64,000 nucleotides of DNA from Woeseia sp. (GCA_021773015.1 JAJFKW010000001.1:1-64000); one strand, 5' to 3'; counted from the stretch's first letter, positions 25,256-34,495 are shown. Notes: generated by a model not told the origin, from the letters alone. Program-made: numbers and translations.

Positions 25256-27028
25256 TTGCTAGCAGATCAAATTATTCTATTCACATTGCTGATCGTATTA
25301 TTTGTGTTGCTAATTTGGGGGCGCTGGCGTTACGACGTCGTTGCATTCGCCGCACTAATGGTAGCCGTCCTCAGCGGGGTTCTACCGAGCGATCAGGTAT
25401 TTTCCGGGTTTGGTCATCCAGCAACTATCATCATTGCGCTCGTTCTGGTTGTCAGCCGCGGTCTATCAAATTCTGGCGCGATCGAAATTCTTGCTCGACT
25501 GGTCGTTTCCGGTAGTCGGACGTTGGCTGCGCATATCAGCATCATGTCTTCGTTGGCCGCCGTATTGTCTGCGATAATGAATAACGTTGCGGCGCTGGCG
25601 TTGCTGATGCCAATTGATTTACAGGCCGCTGCGAAATCGAAACGCAGTCCGTCATTGTCACTTATGCCGTTGTCCTTCGCATCCATCCTTGGCGGCATGA
25701 TTACGTTGATCGGTACGCCGCCCAATATCGTTATTGCAGAATTTCGAGGGCAGGCGCTGGGAGAGTCTTATCGCATGTTCGATTTCGCACCGGTGGGTAT
25801 CGCTTGTGCGGCGGTGGGTGTGGCATACGTTGCTTTGATCGGTTGGCGATTATTACCCAAACAAACTCGAAATGTTGACAGCGCGCAAGAACTATTTGAT
25901 TTGGCTGACTATGTTGCGGAATTGAAAGTGTCTGTGGAATCGCCACTTATCGATAGACGGGTTGCAGACCTTGACGGAGCAGCCGAGACCGCCGACGTTG
26001 AGATATTGGGCCTAATCAGACGCGGCAGACGGATGCCGGGTCTGGCGCGAAGTGTCGAAATTCGTGCGGGCGATATTCTTGTTGTCGAAGCGACACCGGC
26101 CGAAATTGAAGAAATCCTTGGCAGCATGAAGCTGCAGTACGTTGGTGCAGGTGTCAAACAGCTCAGGGAGGAACAACTCAATCTCAGCGAAGTTGTGGTT
26201 CCCGAATCGTCCAGTTTGTCGGGTCGTTCAACCGATTCGGTGCGTTTGCTATACCGCTACGGCGTGGCTTTGGTGGGTGTCTCCAGGCGCGGCAAGCGGT
26301 TTCGTGAAAACGTCCGCAAATTGGAGCTGAAACCTGGAGACGTTCTATTGCTACTTGGTTCTACAGAACGACTTTCGGATGTCACCGGCAGGCTTGGTCT
26401 TCTTCCTTTGCAAGATAGGGGGCAGCGCGTTTTGCAGCGGGAAAAAGCTTGGATTGCGGTGGGGACGTTTGCGGTTGCAATTGCTGCCGCTAGTGTTGGT
26501 ATTGTCTATTTGCCAATTGCACTGGGCTGCGTTGCGGCAATATATGTCGTTTTAAACATTGTACCGGTAAGAGACATATACAGTTCAGTTGAATGGCCCG
26601 TAATCGTGTTATTGGGCTGCATGATTCCGATTGGCGTTGCCTTGCAGGCATCAGGTGGCACTGCATTAATCGCTACCGCTATTGTAGATTTAGCTGCTGG
26701 TTTTTCCCCAGCGGTGGTATTGACGATTTTGATGGTAGTAACAATGAGTCTCTCCGACGTCATGAATAATACGGCGACTGCGGTGATTGCTGCGCCGGTC
26801 GCGCTGGATATAGCAAATCGATTACAAGTCAGTCCAGATCCATTTTTGATGTGCGTAGCGGTCGCTGCTTCTTGCGCATTTTTGACGCCCATCGGACACA
26901 AGAACAATACCCTGATTATGGGGCCTGGCGGTTATGCTTTCGGTGACTATTGGCGCATGGGTTTACCGCTCGAAGTGTTGGTAATCGTCGTTGCAGTACC
27001 CACTATTTTGTATTTTTGGCCAATGTAA
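25256..27028 (+). CDS. SLC13-type (anion/sulfate permease-like) transporter with RCK_C domains
   Basis: The frame is open from GTG 25178, but that overlaps the divergent gene's start; TTG 25256, preceded by GGGA, opens directly before the first helix and gives 590 residues. There are about 10-12 membrane helices in two halves with repeated motifs: IMNNVAALALLMP and GGMITLIGTPPNIVIA in the first, SDVMNNTATAVIAAP and TPIGHKNNTLIMGPGGYAF in the second. Between them are two TrkA-C (RCK_C) domains (about residues 185-375). This is the DASS/SLC13-like layout of bacterial sulfate or dicarboxylate sodium-coupled carriers. The substrate is not determinable. Confidence 0.9.
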   Translation: MLADQIILFTLLIVLFVLLIWGRWRYDVVAFAALMVAVLSGVLPSDQVFSGFGHPATIIIALVLVVSRGLSNSGAIEILARLVVSGSRTLAAHISIMSSLAAVLSAIMNNVAALALLMPIDLQAAAKSKRSPSLSLMPLSFASILGGMITLIGTPPNIVIAEFRGQALGESYRMFDFAPVGIACAAVGVAYVALIGWRLLPKQTRNVDSAQELFDLADYVAELKVSVESPLIDRRVADLDGAAETADVEILGLIRRGRRMPGLARSVEIRAGDILVVEATPAEIEEILGSMKLQYVGAGVKQLREEQLNLSEVVVPESSSLSGRSTDSVRLLYRYGVALVGVSRRGKRFRENVRKLELKPGDVLLLLGSTERLSDVTGRLGLLPLQDRGQRVLQREKAWIAVGTFAVAIAAASVGIVYLPIALGCVAAIYVVLNIVPVRDIYSSVEWPVIVLLGCMIPIGVALQASGGTALIATAIVDLAAGFSPAVVLTILMVVTMSLSDVMNNTATAVIAAPVALDIANRLQVSPDPFLMCVAVAASCAFLTPIGHKNNTLIMGPGGYAFGDYWRMGLPLEVLVIVVAVPTILYFWPM

Positions 27029-27219
27029 AACCGTGCACTGGCTTGATGGCCGTCGGCGAAGCATTGGTCTGACTATGTCAAATGGTTGTCGCCGATTGCA
27101 TTACATTTGGTCACAAACTGACAATCGAAGGTCAGCGTAATTTCCGGTAGATTTTTCATTTTCAGCAGAAATTCCTTAAAAAACAACGATATAGCGTTTA
27201 ACTTAATGAACACGCCTGT

Positions 27220-27235
27220 TGGCATGAGCATTGCA
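27220..27235 (+). promoter_or_regulatory. Predicted sigma-54 (RpoN) -24/-12 promoter
   Basis: TGGCATGAGCATTGCA fits the consensus TGGCAYR-N4-TTGCW at every specified base with correct spacing. It lies 70 bp upstream of the 77-codon gene at 27306 on the same strand, placing the transcription start near 27246. No activator-site dyad was recognised upstream. The match is seen; use by RpoN is inferred. Confidence 0.6.
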
Positions 27236-27305
27236 ATCTCTCTAGGCAGACGAAATGGGTACCGAGTTCCGAGAATTCGGTGTTCGTGCGGAGAAAGGAT
27301 TTATC

Positions 27306-27539
27306 ATGACCAAACAGGTAATTCAGGACTGGACCGCAAGCGAGGTTGGCCTCAGCTACGGCGCGTCACGCGATGTGAAGTATCAGGTGTACAAACAGGG
27401 CGAGAACGTATTTCAAGAAATAACCGACGTCGACGACAATCCAATTCATTTATTGGAATTGCCCGATGGCCTGGCTCTCGATAAGAGCAGCTACGAAGTA
27501 ATGTTGCGCTACGTCCTCGCTGACGTGGTGAATTCCTAG
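27306..27539 (+). CDS. Hypothetical 77-residue protein
   Basis: ATG 27306 has a strong ribosome-binding site (GGAGAAAGG) about eight bases before it, so I prefer it to the open frame that begins upstream. The product is acidic and soluble, starting TKQVIQDWTASEVGL and ending VMLRYVLADVVNS, with no signal peptide or known motif. I do not recognise the family. It sits behind the sigma-54 promoter match and 29 bp before another unknown gene, so both may belong to an RpoN-controlled transcript. The good ribosome-binding site and protein-like composition argue that it is real. Confidence 0.65.
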   Translation: MTKQVIQDWTASEVGLSYGASRDVKYQVYKQGENVFQEITDVDDNPIHLLELPDGLALDKSSYEVMLRYVLADVVNS

Positions 27540-27568
27540 GAATGATCCCTGCTATTTGAGGCTGTCCA

Positions 27569-27964
27569 ATGCATATTGACCTTATAGACATCGCAGCGAA
27601 TAAAACAACAGATCCTGATCAGTTGGCTGACCTACATAGTCTGCGATTGTGCGTGCTACGTGTTGCAGCGGTGGAACGTCCCGATGTTGCCGATCAGGCG
27701 AACATTCGAGGTACAGAATGCACTGCTAAATCGGAGAAAGTTGATCAACAGGTATACGTGCTGCAGTCACGATTTTGCCAACGAGCCAGCAGTGCAACTG
27801 AGGCTATCGAATCAATTGTTGGTTTCGAGCGAGACGAGCTTGATTTTCTAAGTTTACTTGCCGAGTTGGCTGATCAAAATGAAAAAACAGCGATGCAGGA
27901 TCTGATCGTCAGCAAGCAGAGGCTTGTCGAGGGACTCGAATCTTTTGTAGAAAATTGGGGTTAA
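27569..27964 (+). CDS. Hypothetical 131-residue protein
   Basis: The protein is soluble and acidic with a long helical look: the second half (ATEAIESIVGFERDELDFL onward, AMQDLIVSKQRLVEGLESF) has heptad-like spacing and could form a coiled coil. Three cysteines are scattered. No family is recognised. It follows the 77-residue gene by 29 bp on the same strand and probably shares its transcript. The start ATG 27569 is preceded by a weak GAGG-type signal. The next gene (decarboxylase) begins 130 bp later. Confidence 0.55.
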   Translation: MHIDLIDIAANKTTDPDQLADLHSLRLCVLRVAAVERPDVADQANIRGTECTAKSEKVDQQVYVLQSRFCQRASSATEAIESIVGFERDELDFLSLLAELADQNEKTAMQDLIVSKQRLVEGLESFVENWG

Positions 27965-28093
27965 CCACTAATTATTCGTTAGTCAACGGATAATGACCGT
28001 ATTTCATCATCTGCCGGCCCAGTTTGTTGTCACCGCTGACAACGGCTAACATCTTTCGCCACGCTATTGAATTGATTATTTGGCAATGCAAAG

Positions 28094-29269
28094 GTGCCGA
28101 CTGCGATGGATGAATATCCAAGTGTTGCCGAAATGTTGGCTGAACTAAATCCCGCTTCTCCGGTGTATTGCGTTCATCCACATGTTTATGCGGATACGGC
28201 GCGGCGTTTTATCGACGGATTTCCCGGTCGCGTGCTCTATGCCGTTAAGGCATGTGCGGAACCCGAAATTCTAAAGATTTTTATTGATGCAGGAATCCGC
28301 GATTTCGATTGCGCGTCACTGAAGGAAGTATCAGTGGTCAGCCGATTGAGTGACGACGTACGTTGCTATTTTATGGTTCCTGTACGCCAGCGAGGCGAAG
28401 CGACCGTTGCGCAGAGTGAATTCGGCGTGCGCCATTTTCTGGTAGACCACGCGAGCGGTGTTGAAAGACTGAAAACTGAAATCGATATGCACCGGTCTGT
28501 AGTGTTCGCGAGGATGTCAGTACATCACGCAGCCGCGACTTACGATTTGTCGGTTAAATTCGGGGCACCACCGATGGAGATTCCGGACCTGATTGCATCG
28601 ATTGCAGAAAGCGGCGCGGAACCGGCGCTGGCTTTTAACGTTGGGTCTTCGGTCACCGATCCAGGCGCCTACACAGATGCGATAAAGGAAGCGGCAGAGT
28701 TGCTGGAATTTCTACCGACAAAGATACGCTTGGTGGATATTGGCGGCGGTTACCCCAGGTCATATCCGGGATTTAAAATGCCCAATCTTGTCCGCTATTT
28801 TTCGGGTATCAAAGAGGCGGCCGCTTTGCTGCCGCTACCCGCGAACGGCGAAATCCTGGGCGAACCGGGTAGGGCGTTGGCGGGGCCAGGCCTATCAGCG
28901 GTATCAGAGGTGCTGCAACGCAAAGATGAGCGTCTTTACATTAACGATGGAATGCATGGAATATTCTGGGAGCTGCGGTACGGGGGCCATAAGTCTTTTC
29001 CCAGTCGTTGCTATCGGAACGGCATTTTGCTTGAGGGCGAAACACGCCCATTTACATTATATGGACCGACCTGCGATTCGCTGGATGAATTGCCTGAGAA
29101 AATAAGTCTTCCTGCTGGTATTCAAACTGGAGATCATTTGGAGTTTGGTCGACTCGGAGCGTACAGTTTGAGCGGCCGTACCGACTTTAATGGCCGTCAT
29201 AGCGATCATATAGTTGCGATAACCGCGACCGAAGAGACGCCGCCGGGACACGTCCGCTATAGCAATTAG
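28094..29269 (+). CDS. Orn/DAP/Arg decarboxylase family 2 (fold-type III PLP) enzyme, ornithine-decarboxylase-like
   Basis: A 391-residue alanine-racemase-fold decarboxylase. LYAVKAC holds the PLP lysine (about K52); FDCASLKEV, the His-containing FARMSVHH region and DIGGGYP bind the phosphate; GEPGRALAGPG and the catalytic-cysteine motif GPTCDSLD complete the site across the dimer interface. The pattern and size match eukaryote-like ornithine/lysine decarboxylases, which make putrescine or cadaverine. The start is GTG 28094, or ATG 28106. It stands alone; the FAD amine oxidase at 57099 and PLP decarboxylase at 55199 could touch related polyamine metabolism, but they are far away. Confidence 0.9.
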   Translation: MPTAMDEYPSVAEMLAELNPASPVYCVHPHVYADTARRFIDGFPGRVLYAVKACAEPEILKIFIDAGIRDFDCASLKEVSVVSRLSDDVRCYFMVPVRQRGEATVAQSEFGVRHFLVDHASGVERLKTEIDMHRSVVFARMSVHHAAATYDLSVKFGAPPMEIPDLIASIAESGAEPALAFNVGSSVTDPGAYTDAIKEAAELLEFLPTKIRLVDIGGGYPRSYPGFKMPNLVRYFSGIKEAAALLPLPANGEILGEPGRALAGPGLSAVSEVLQRKDERLYINDGMHGIFWELRYGGHKSFPSRCYRNGILLEGETRPFTLYGPTCDSLDELPEKISLPAGIQTGDHLEFGRLGAYSLSGRTDFNGRHSDHIVAITATEETPPGHVRYSN

Positions 29270-29282
29270 AGGGTACGGTCAT

Positions 29283-30212
29283 TTAGGCGGGTTTAGCTGC
29301 CTGACCATCCAATTCTAAGAGTCGATCACGTTCCCATTCGGCCAGGTTAAGCTCGATCGCCCAAAAGCCGAATATCCACAGGAAGCTGTCCCAGGTATAT
29401 AAGTAGTAACCGGTGATCGCCCAAGTCGTCGCGTTGCCAATGAGAACTAAATAAAAAAACGTTTTGACTTGCCGCACAACTCGAAGTGTGCGACCGGAGA
29501 ATCGATCATTTGATTGCAACCACACTTCGAGTTCGATTAACGCAACAACGATCAGCCAAACGATCGCGTTGTCTACATCAATCCAGCCTAACCATTGAAT
29601 ATGCTTTAACGTTTGTTCATCGATAACAGAGACATCTGTGTCCACTTTGAAAAAGCGTTCACCCTCCGCAATCGTTGCGCAATTCTCTGCGGTTATCTCT
29701 ATGTAATCTATGACCGACGTTTGCAGGAAAATTTCTTTATCAGCGAGTTGGCAAATATTGTCGACATTGGGAATTTCGGCGACCTTATAATTGTCCAACG
29801 TCGAATTTGTGTAGGCAAAAGCCGCATAAAATATCGATGAGTAGCAAATTACTCTAGCCAGGCGCAATGCTTTCGGAAGCCAACCCTTGAACGCTTCGTC
29901 CGGCAGAGCGTGCGTTTCTAATTCAAGAAGGAAGACCAAGCCAAGCCAAGCCGCCATATCGATGGAAGTTGAAAAACGCTCCAGCACATCCGCCATCGGG
30001 GCATTTGCGGCCAGTGCCGAATGATATGCCATGTAGTCGTCGAGAAAATATAAACCAAAATTGATCACTAACGCTGTGTAGACAGAGTATTTGACTGTTT
30101 TTGCAACCCGCGGTCTGGAGAGCAGAGGTACTAGAAATCTTTTGATGGTGAATCGATTATTCGATTTGCGGGAAAATCTTACATCGGCAACCATCGGCGA
30201 CACTTCCTTCAC
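29283..30212 (-). CDS. Uncharacterised multi-helix membrane protein, paralogue of 48631-49458
   Basis: A 309-residue inner-membrane protein with about six hydrophobic segments, including one near 40-60, one near 85-105 (AAWLGLVFLLELETHAL), VICYSSIFYAAFAY, AIVWLIVVALIELEVWLQ and a final SFLWIFGFWAIELNLAEW. A roughly 75-residue soluble loop (about 145-220) contains two Cys (NICQLAD, ENCATI). Three helices each carry an E-L-E or E-L-N triad. The protein at 48631 shares the same order of motifs and both cysteines, so they are paralogues. No known family comes to mind. It is convergent with the decarboxylase gene, 13 bp away. Start GTG 30212 or ATG 30194. Confidence 0.8.
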   Translation of the reverse strand: MKEVSPMVADVRFSRKSNNRFTIKRFLVPLLSRPRVAKTVKYSVYTALVINFGLYFLDDYMAYHSALAANAPMADVLERFSTSIDMAAWLGLVFLLELETHALPDEAFKGWLPKALRLARVICYSSIFYAAFAYTNSTLDNYKVAEIPNVDNICQLADKEIFLQTSVIDYIEITAENCATIAEGERFFKVDTDVSVIDEQTLKHIQWLGWIDVDNAIVWLIVVALIELEVWLQSNDRFSGRTLRVVRQVKTFFYLVLIGNATTWAITGYYLYTWDSFLWIFGFWAIELNLAEWERDRLLELDGQAAKPA

Positions 30213-30499
30213 TCTGATAAAACGCTAGGTCGATAGTACTGCCTTGAGGTACCAGTTGTTAATGCAAATGCCGGTTATTAACGAAAATTAGTCTCCACAT
30301 GAAGGCAGCAAGTTAGCCGCTGACCCTCCGTTGCTTCTAAGCAACAGGGCTAGAGTGTCGATGCGAGGCAAATATGCCGCAACGGCGAAGCGCGGTCGAA
30401 TCGGTCATCGCGCCAAAATTGAGACCTAAAGCAAAGTCGCTCCACTCGGTACGATGCTACATTTAATCTCGTCGCAACTGCTTTTTTAGGCGAAATTGC

Positions 30500-30778
30500 A
30501 TGAATACTAAGACAGTCGTCACCGCCAATGAACTGCCGCAAGATGTGCTCGATGCCATAGATTCTGGACATACCATAGAAGCTATCAAACGACTTCGGTC
30601 CACTACGGGTCTGGGCCTGGCAAATGCTAAGGTACTGGTCGATACAGCAGCAAGGCGGCGTCGCGTACACAGACCGCACCCCGCATTGGCCTCTGAAGGC
30701 GCTATGTCTTCTGGGCTCACTAAATTGCTGTCATTGCTAGCGCTGGTCGCGCTAGGCTATTACTTGTGGATGCAATAA
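30500..30778 (+). CDS. Ribosomal L7/L12 C-terminal-like domain protein with a membrane tail
   Basis: A 92-residue protein. Residues about 12-48 (VLDAIDSGHTIEAIKRLRST with TGLGLANAKVLVDTA) follow the conserved core of the L7/L12 C-terminal domain, where E. coli has [20 protein letters not shown]. A short basic stretch (ARRRRVHRPHP) and one C-terminal helix (about 72-90, LLSLLALVALGYYLWM) follow, so the domain would face the cytosol from a tail anchor. This is not the ribosomal stalk protein; similar small membrane proteins occur in bacteria with unknown role. No operon partner is obvious; a DUF4389 protein follows 110 bp later. Confidence 0.75.
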   Translation: MNTKTVVTANELPQDVLDAIDSGHTIEAIKRLRSTTGLGLANAKVLVDTAARRRRVHRPHPALASEGAMSSGLTKLLSLLALVALGYYLWMQ

Positions 30779-30888
30779 CCTAGCGGCCGCGCACCGAAGC
30801 GCCTACAAACAAATTTTTTGACACGACGCTCGATTCATAGAAATTCGGCGTATGATCTACGGAGCTTTTAGTTCATAAGGATTTAGTA

Positions 30889-31239
30889 ATGAGCGATGTG
30901 GACCAGCCGATCGATCACGAATCGGCCGACGATGGCGTAGCACGCGGCCAAACAAATAATTTCGAGAAACACATAAAATCGAAGCGAACCTGGTTACGAT
31001 TGCTGTTTATGATCGTCATGAGCGTCGCATGGTCAATTTCGGTGATGGTTACCAGCGTTATCGTAATTGTTAACTTTTTCTATGTGTTGTTGACTGGCGA
31101 TACCAATCCGAAACTCACGGGTGTTGGCCATTCATTTGCAATGTATCTTTATCAAATTGCAGAGTATTTGACGTTTAATTCAGACGAGCGCCCATTTCCG
31201 TTTGATGGCGACTGGCCGCATGCGGACAACGACGCGTAG
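30889..31239 (+). CDS. DUF4389-family membrane protein
   Basis: A 116-residue protein with two close hydrophobic segments (about 42-72). The DUF4389 signature is clear: RLLFMIVMSVAW, then FFYVLLTGDTNPKLTGVG, the LYQIAEYLTFNSDERPFPF stretch and a closing DGDWP. The acidic N-terminal 35 residues are cytosolic. The family is common in proteobacteria but has no assigned function. A purine-rich site (AAGGA) precedes ATG 30889. It is convergent with the D-aminoacylase gene 28 bp downstream. Confidence 0.87.
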   Translation: MSDVDQPIDHESADDGVARGQTNNFEKHIKSKRTWLRLLFMIVMSVAWSISVMVTSVIVIVNFFYVLLTGDTNPKLTGVGHSFAMYLYQIAEYLTFNSDERPFPFDGDWPHADNDA

Positions 31240-31267
31240 TCAAATACAACCTCGGATAAAATCGACG

Positions 31268-33004
31268 TTACTGATTCGGCGCTAATATCTCATCGTCGTC
31301 GTACGCTTTATCCCACCCGAGCCACCCCGGACCGCGTACGACCTGACCCGGTGTTGCTCCAGTATGTTCGCCAAATTTCAGCACGTGCTCGCCATTGACA
31401 AAGACATGCTCTACACCCGTTGAATATTGGTGCGGGTTATCAAATGTCGCATGATCTCTAACCGTCGCGGGATCGAACACCACGATATCCGCAAAATAAC
31501 CTTCCGTTAGTTGACCGCGGTCGCGAATACCGGTGTTGCTTGCAGGAAGCGAGGTCATACGCCGAATCGCGTCCGGCAATTCAATTAGCCCTTCATCGCG
31601 CGTGTACTTTCCTAGAACGCGAGCGAACGTGCCATACGCACGCGGGTGCGAATTCGACTTTAGGAATACGCCACTGGCAGACGGCGCCGCGGCGTCGGAT
31701 CCGAAACTGATCCACTCTTTTCGCATCTTGCTTCGCACATTGTGTTCTGACATCACTACATAGCCCGCGGACACTCTACTATTGTCTTCAACAACCAGAT
31801 CAATAGCAGTTTCTTGCACTGAATTGCCGCGATCGGCCGCGACCTCTGCAAGGGTTTTGCCAGTCAATGGTTTTAGCGCATCATTCTTAAACCCAAGCAA
31901 AATGACGTTCTCCGCCCCAGTCTGGATAAGCAAATTCTCCCACTCGTCCGAGTCCGTTTGCATGTCGGCTATGACGCGCTTACGAATCCCAGGGTCTTGA
32001 AGAGCCGCCACCCACGCGTCATGGCCACCTTCCTGGACCCACAACGGCATGGCTGCATCGAGTCCGGTTGCGGCGACCGGATAGGTATAGATATTGGCAG
32101 TAATTTCGATGCCAATAGATTGAGCGGTTTCGATCATCTCGAAAACTGTGTGTAACTTCGGCCAGTTAGATTTGCCAGCAGCCTTCAGATGATAAATCTC
32201 GGCAGGGGCGCCGGTAATGCTTGCGATCTTGACGATTTCTTGAATACCCTCTTCAAGCCGATTTCCTTCGGAGCGAATGTGTGAAATATACGCGCCGCCA
32301 TATTCGTTAGCCGCTTTGACGAGTGAAATCAACTCATTGGTGTCGGCGAAATTTCCTGGTGCATAAATGAGTGACGAACCTATACCGAGCGCGCCATTCT
32401 CCATTTCCTCGCGCACCAACGCTTGCATTCGCAAAAGTTCCTCATCACTTGCTGGTCGGTTTGCGTAGCCTATTTCATGCACTCGAAGCGTTTCGGCACC
32501 AATATAGGACGCGATGTTTGGTGAGACCCCGCGATCAGCTAGATAGTCGAGATACTCGCCCAGCGACGTCCATTCGATAGGAAACTTAATATCTCCCTGC
32601 CGAGCCTGCATGTCGTGCTTCATCTTGTCTGTCAACGGGCCCATAGAAGAGCCTTCGCCCATAATCTCTAACGTAACGCCTTGCTTTATGTCGCTCATCG
32701 CCCGGCCGTCTTCGATCAAAGACTCGGTCGCCCACGACAACATGTTGATAAAGCCTGGCGCTACTGCCTTGCCGCGCGCATCGAAATGGTATCCGCCAGT
32801 CTTGTTGCGGAGGTCGCCGATAACGGCAATTCTGTCGCCATCAATCGCGATGTCAGCGACAAACGGGTCGCCACCAAGTCCGTCGTAAATGACTCCGCCA
32901 CGAATGATTACGTCGTGATCCGCATTCTTCGCAGGTCCGCATGACGCAATAGCGAGACAGCATGCGAATAAGAAAAAGCGGTGAAAAATGACTGGCAACC
33001 TCAT
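31268..33004 (-). CDS. N-acyl-D-amino-acid deacylase (D-aminoacylase)-like amidohydrolase lipoprotein
   Basis: ATG 33004 is chosen because it gives a compact lipoprotein signal ending IASC (Cys 22) and leaves one base between it and the upstream stop; a TTG at 33019 would overlap. The 578-residue enzyme has the amidohydrolase order: DVIIRGGVIYDGLGG, APGFINMLSW (where many members have HxH, here changed), GSSLIYAPGNFA, YISHIRSEGNRLEEG, EIYHLKAAGK and the C-terminal GYFADIVVFDP. D-aminoacylases hydrolyse N-acyl-D-amino acids. The loss of the first HxH pair is common in this D-aminoacylase subgroup, but an altered metal site should be considered. It is co-transcribed with the M19 dipeptidase. 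Confidence 0.85.
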   Translation of the reverse strand: MRLPVIFHRFFLFACCLAIASCGPAKNADHDVIIRGGVIYDGLGGDPFVADIAIDGDRIAVIGDLRNKTGGYHFDARGKAVAPGFINMLSWATESLIEDGRAMSDIKQGVTLEIMGEGSSMGPLTDKMKHDMQARQGDIKFPIEWTSLGEYLDYLADRGVSPNIASYIGAETLRVHEIGYANRPASDEELLRMQALVREEMENGALGIGSSLIYAPGNFADTNELISLVKAANEYGGAYISHIRSEGNRLEEGIQEIVKIASITGAPAEIYHLKAAGKSNWPKLHTVFEMIETAQSIGIEITANIYTYPVAATGLDAAMPLWVQEGGHDAWVAALQDPGIRKRVIADMQTDSDEWENLLIQTGAENVILLGFKNDALKPLTGKTLAEVAADRGNSVQETAIDLVVEDNSRVSAGYVVMSEHNVRSKMRKEWISFGSDAAAPSASGVFLKSNSHPRAYGTFARVLGKYTRDEGLIELPDAIRRMTSLPASNTGIRDRGQLTEGYFADIVVFDPATVRDHATFDNPHQYSTGVEHVFVNGEHVLKFGEHTGATPGQVVRGPGWLGWDKAYDDDEILAPNQ

Positions 33005-33005
33005 A

Positions 33006-34244
33006 TCAACTACCGGCAAGTTCAGCTGCGGTTGCCTCTACAGCTCTCCAGGTCCGCAGTAAGTTGAGACCAAGGATCTGCTTGATGTCATCTTCGGCGT
33101 ATCCGCGCGACAAAAACCCCGCAATTAGGTTCGGATACGTGGCCACATCCTTCAAGCCACTCGGAAGGCTGTCACCAACGCCGTCATAGTCTGATCCGAT
33201 GCCAACATGATCTATGCCGACGAGTTGCACGACGTGGTCGAATTGATCAAGTACGTCTTTGATATCGGCGAACGGGAACGGACCGTGTTCGTCAGCGTAG
33301 GATGCATTGAATGTATTGCGTAACTCGTCTGATTTTTCAAGCGAATTGCTGTCCGCGTATTCATCGTAAGAATCCGAACGCGCCTCAGAGTACTTCTGGC
33401 ATTCTTCGGTAATAAATGAGGACCCAAAGTTGATCATAATAACGCCACCTCGTTTCGCAAGTTCAACGATCATGTCATCGGACATATTGCGTTCGAATCC
33501 CGGTGTGAAATGTCTTGCCGAGGAATGCGAGGCGACAGCCGGCGCGGACGACAATTCCATAACGTCATAAAAAGCAGCGTCGGATACGTGACTAATATCG
33601 ACCATAATCCCCAAACGATTCATCTCCATGACAACTTTTTCGCCAAAATCGCTGAGGCCGTCCCACTGATGATTTTCATCGTAGGAAGAGTCTGAAATGT
33701 GGTTCGACAAACTATGCGCGAGCGTAATGTAGCGAACGCCACGATCGAAAAAGTGCTGTAAATTCGCAATATCCCCCTCGATAGGTGAACCATTTTCCAT
33801 ACCCAACGGCAGAGAAATTAAACCACTCTTGAATTGTGACTCGACTTGATCGGGAGATGTCGCGATTGCAAATTTATCCGGAGCAGATTCGACGATGCCG
33901 TAAACCATATCGATTAACTTCTCAGCCGTGTCTTTGGATCCACCATCTGCCTCTAAAGAGGCTGGTGTATATATCGACATAAACGGCGCATTCAGGCCGC
34001 CGGTGACGGCTCGCGGATAGTCGAAATCGCCGTCTTCAGTTGCGACGCTGACGTCATCCCACTTTTCTTCCAAGCGATATGGCACGTCGATATGGGTATC
34101 GACAATGATCGATTGTTTCGCAATTTCCGCGGCGCGGCTAGCGAGATCGTTCTCGACTGGCGCATCACCTGCCGTGTCGTTCGTTGAATTGCATGCACAA
34201 ACTGTTAGGGTGCAGATAAATGCGGTGAATATTCGGGCAATCAT
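33006..34244 (-). CDS. Membrane dipeptidase (peptidase M19) lipoprotein
   Basis: A 412-residue enzyme with a signal peptide and probable lipobox (VCAC, Cys 18). M19 motifs are present: IIVDTHIDVPY near residue 48 (zinc-binding HxD), GMENGSPIEGD (the bridging Glu), ITLAHSLSNHISDS, MVDISHVSD, ASHSSARHF and HVGIGSDYDG. Renal-dipeptidase-type enzymes split dipeptides, including those with D-residues at the C-terminal position. Beside a D-aminoacylase-like lipoprotein, it may serve in recycling D-amino-acid peptides such as peptidoglycan fragments; that role is inference. The stop lies 1 bp before the next start, so coupling is likely. Confidence 0.92.
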   Translation of the reverse strand: MIARIFTAFICTLTVCACNSTNDTAGDAPVENDLASRAAEIAKQSIIVDTHIDVPYRLEEKWDDVSVATEDGDFDYPRAVTGGLNAPFMSIYTPASLEADGGSKDTAEKLIDMVYGIVESAPDKFAIATSPDQVESQFKSGLISLPLGMENGSPIEGDIANLQHFFDRGVRYITLAHSLSNHISDSSYDENHQWDGLSDFGEKVVMEMNRLGIMVDISHVSDAAFYDVMELSSAPAVASHSSARHFTPGFERNMSDDMIVELAKRGGVIMINFGSSFITEECQKYSEARSDSYDEYADSNSLEKSDELRNTFNASYADEHGPFPFADIKDVLDQFDHVVQLVGIDHVGIGSDYDGVGDSLPSGLKDVATYPNLIAGFLSRGYAEDDIKQILGLNLLRTWRAVEATAAELAGS

Positions 34245-34495
34245 GGGATCTCCAATAACTGGCTGCGTTGTCGGTGAGCGAGTATAAGGAATATCAAGCT
34301 GAATGGCATTCGATCAGAATCTAAAGTCGCTGGTCGGAGGCCGGGCATTCAACAAATTTATCTCGGCGGCGCTGTGCTGGAAATATAACCAGCAGGCTGG
34401 GCCAGGTAGCCAAATCTCGCATTTCACTGAAGAATGGGCTGAGGCAGGCAAAGGATATCGCCGGTAATGTTGCGTCGCACATTTGGCCGCGAACT

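Noticed and set aside
27206-27484. Open frame overlapping the 77-codon gene
   Set aside because: It spans the sigma-54 promoter match, has no ribosome-binding site and conflicts with the well-supported gene starting at 27306.
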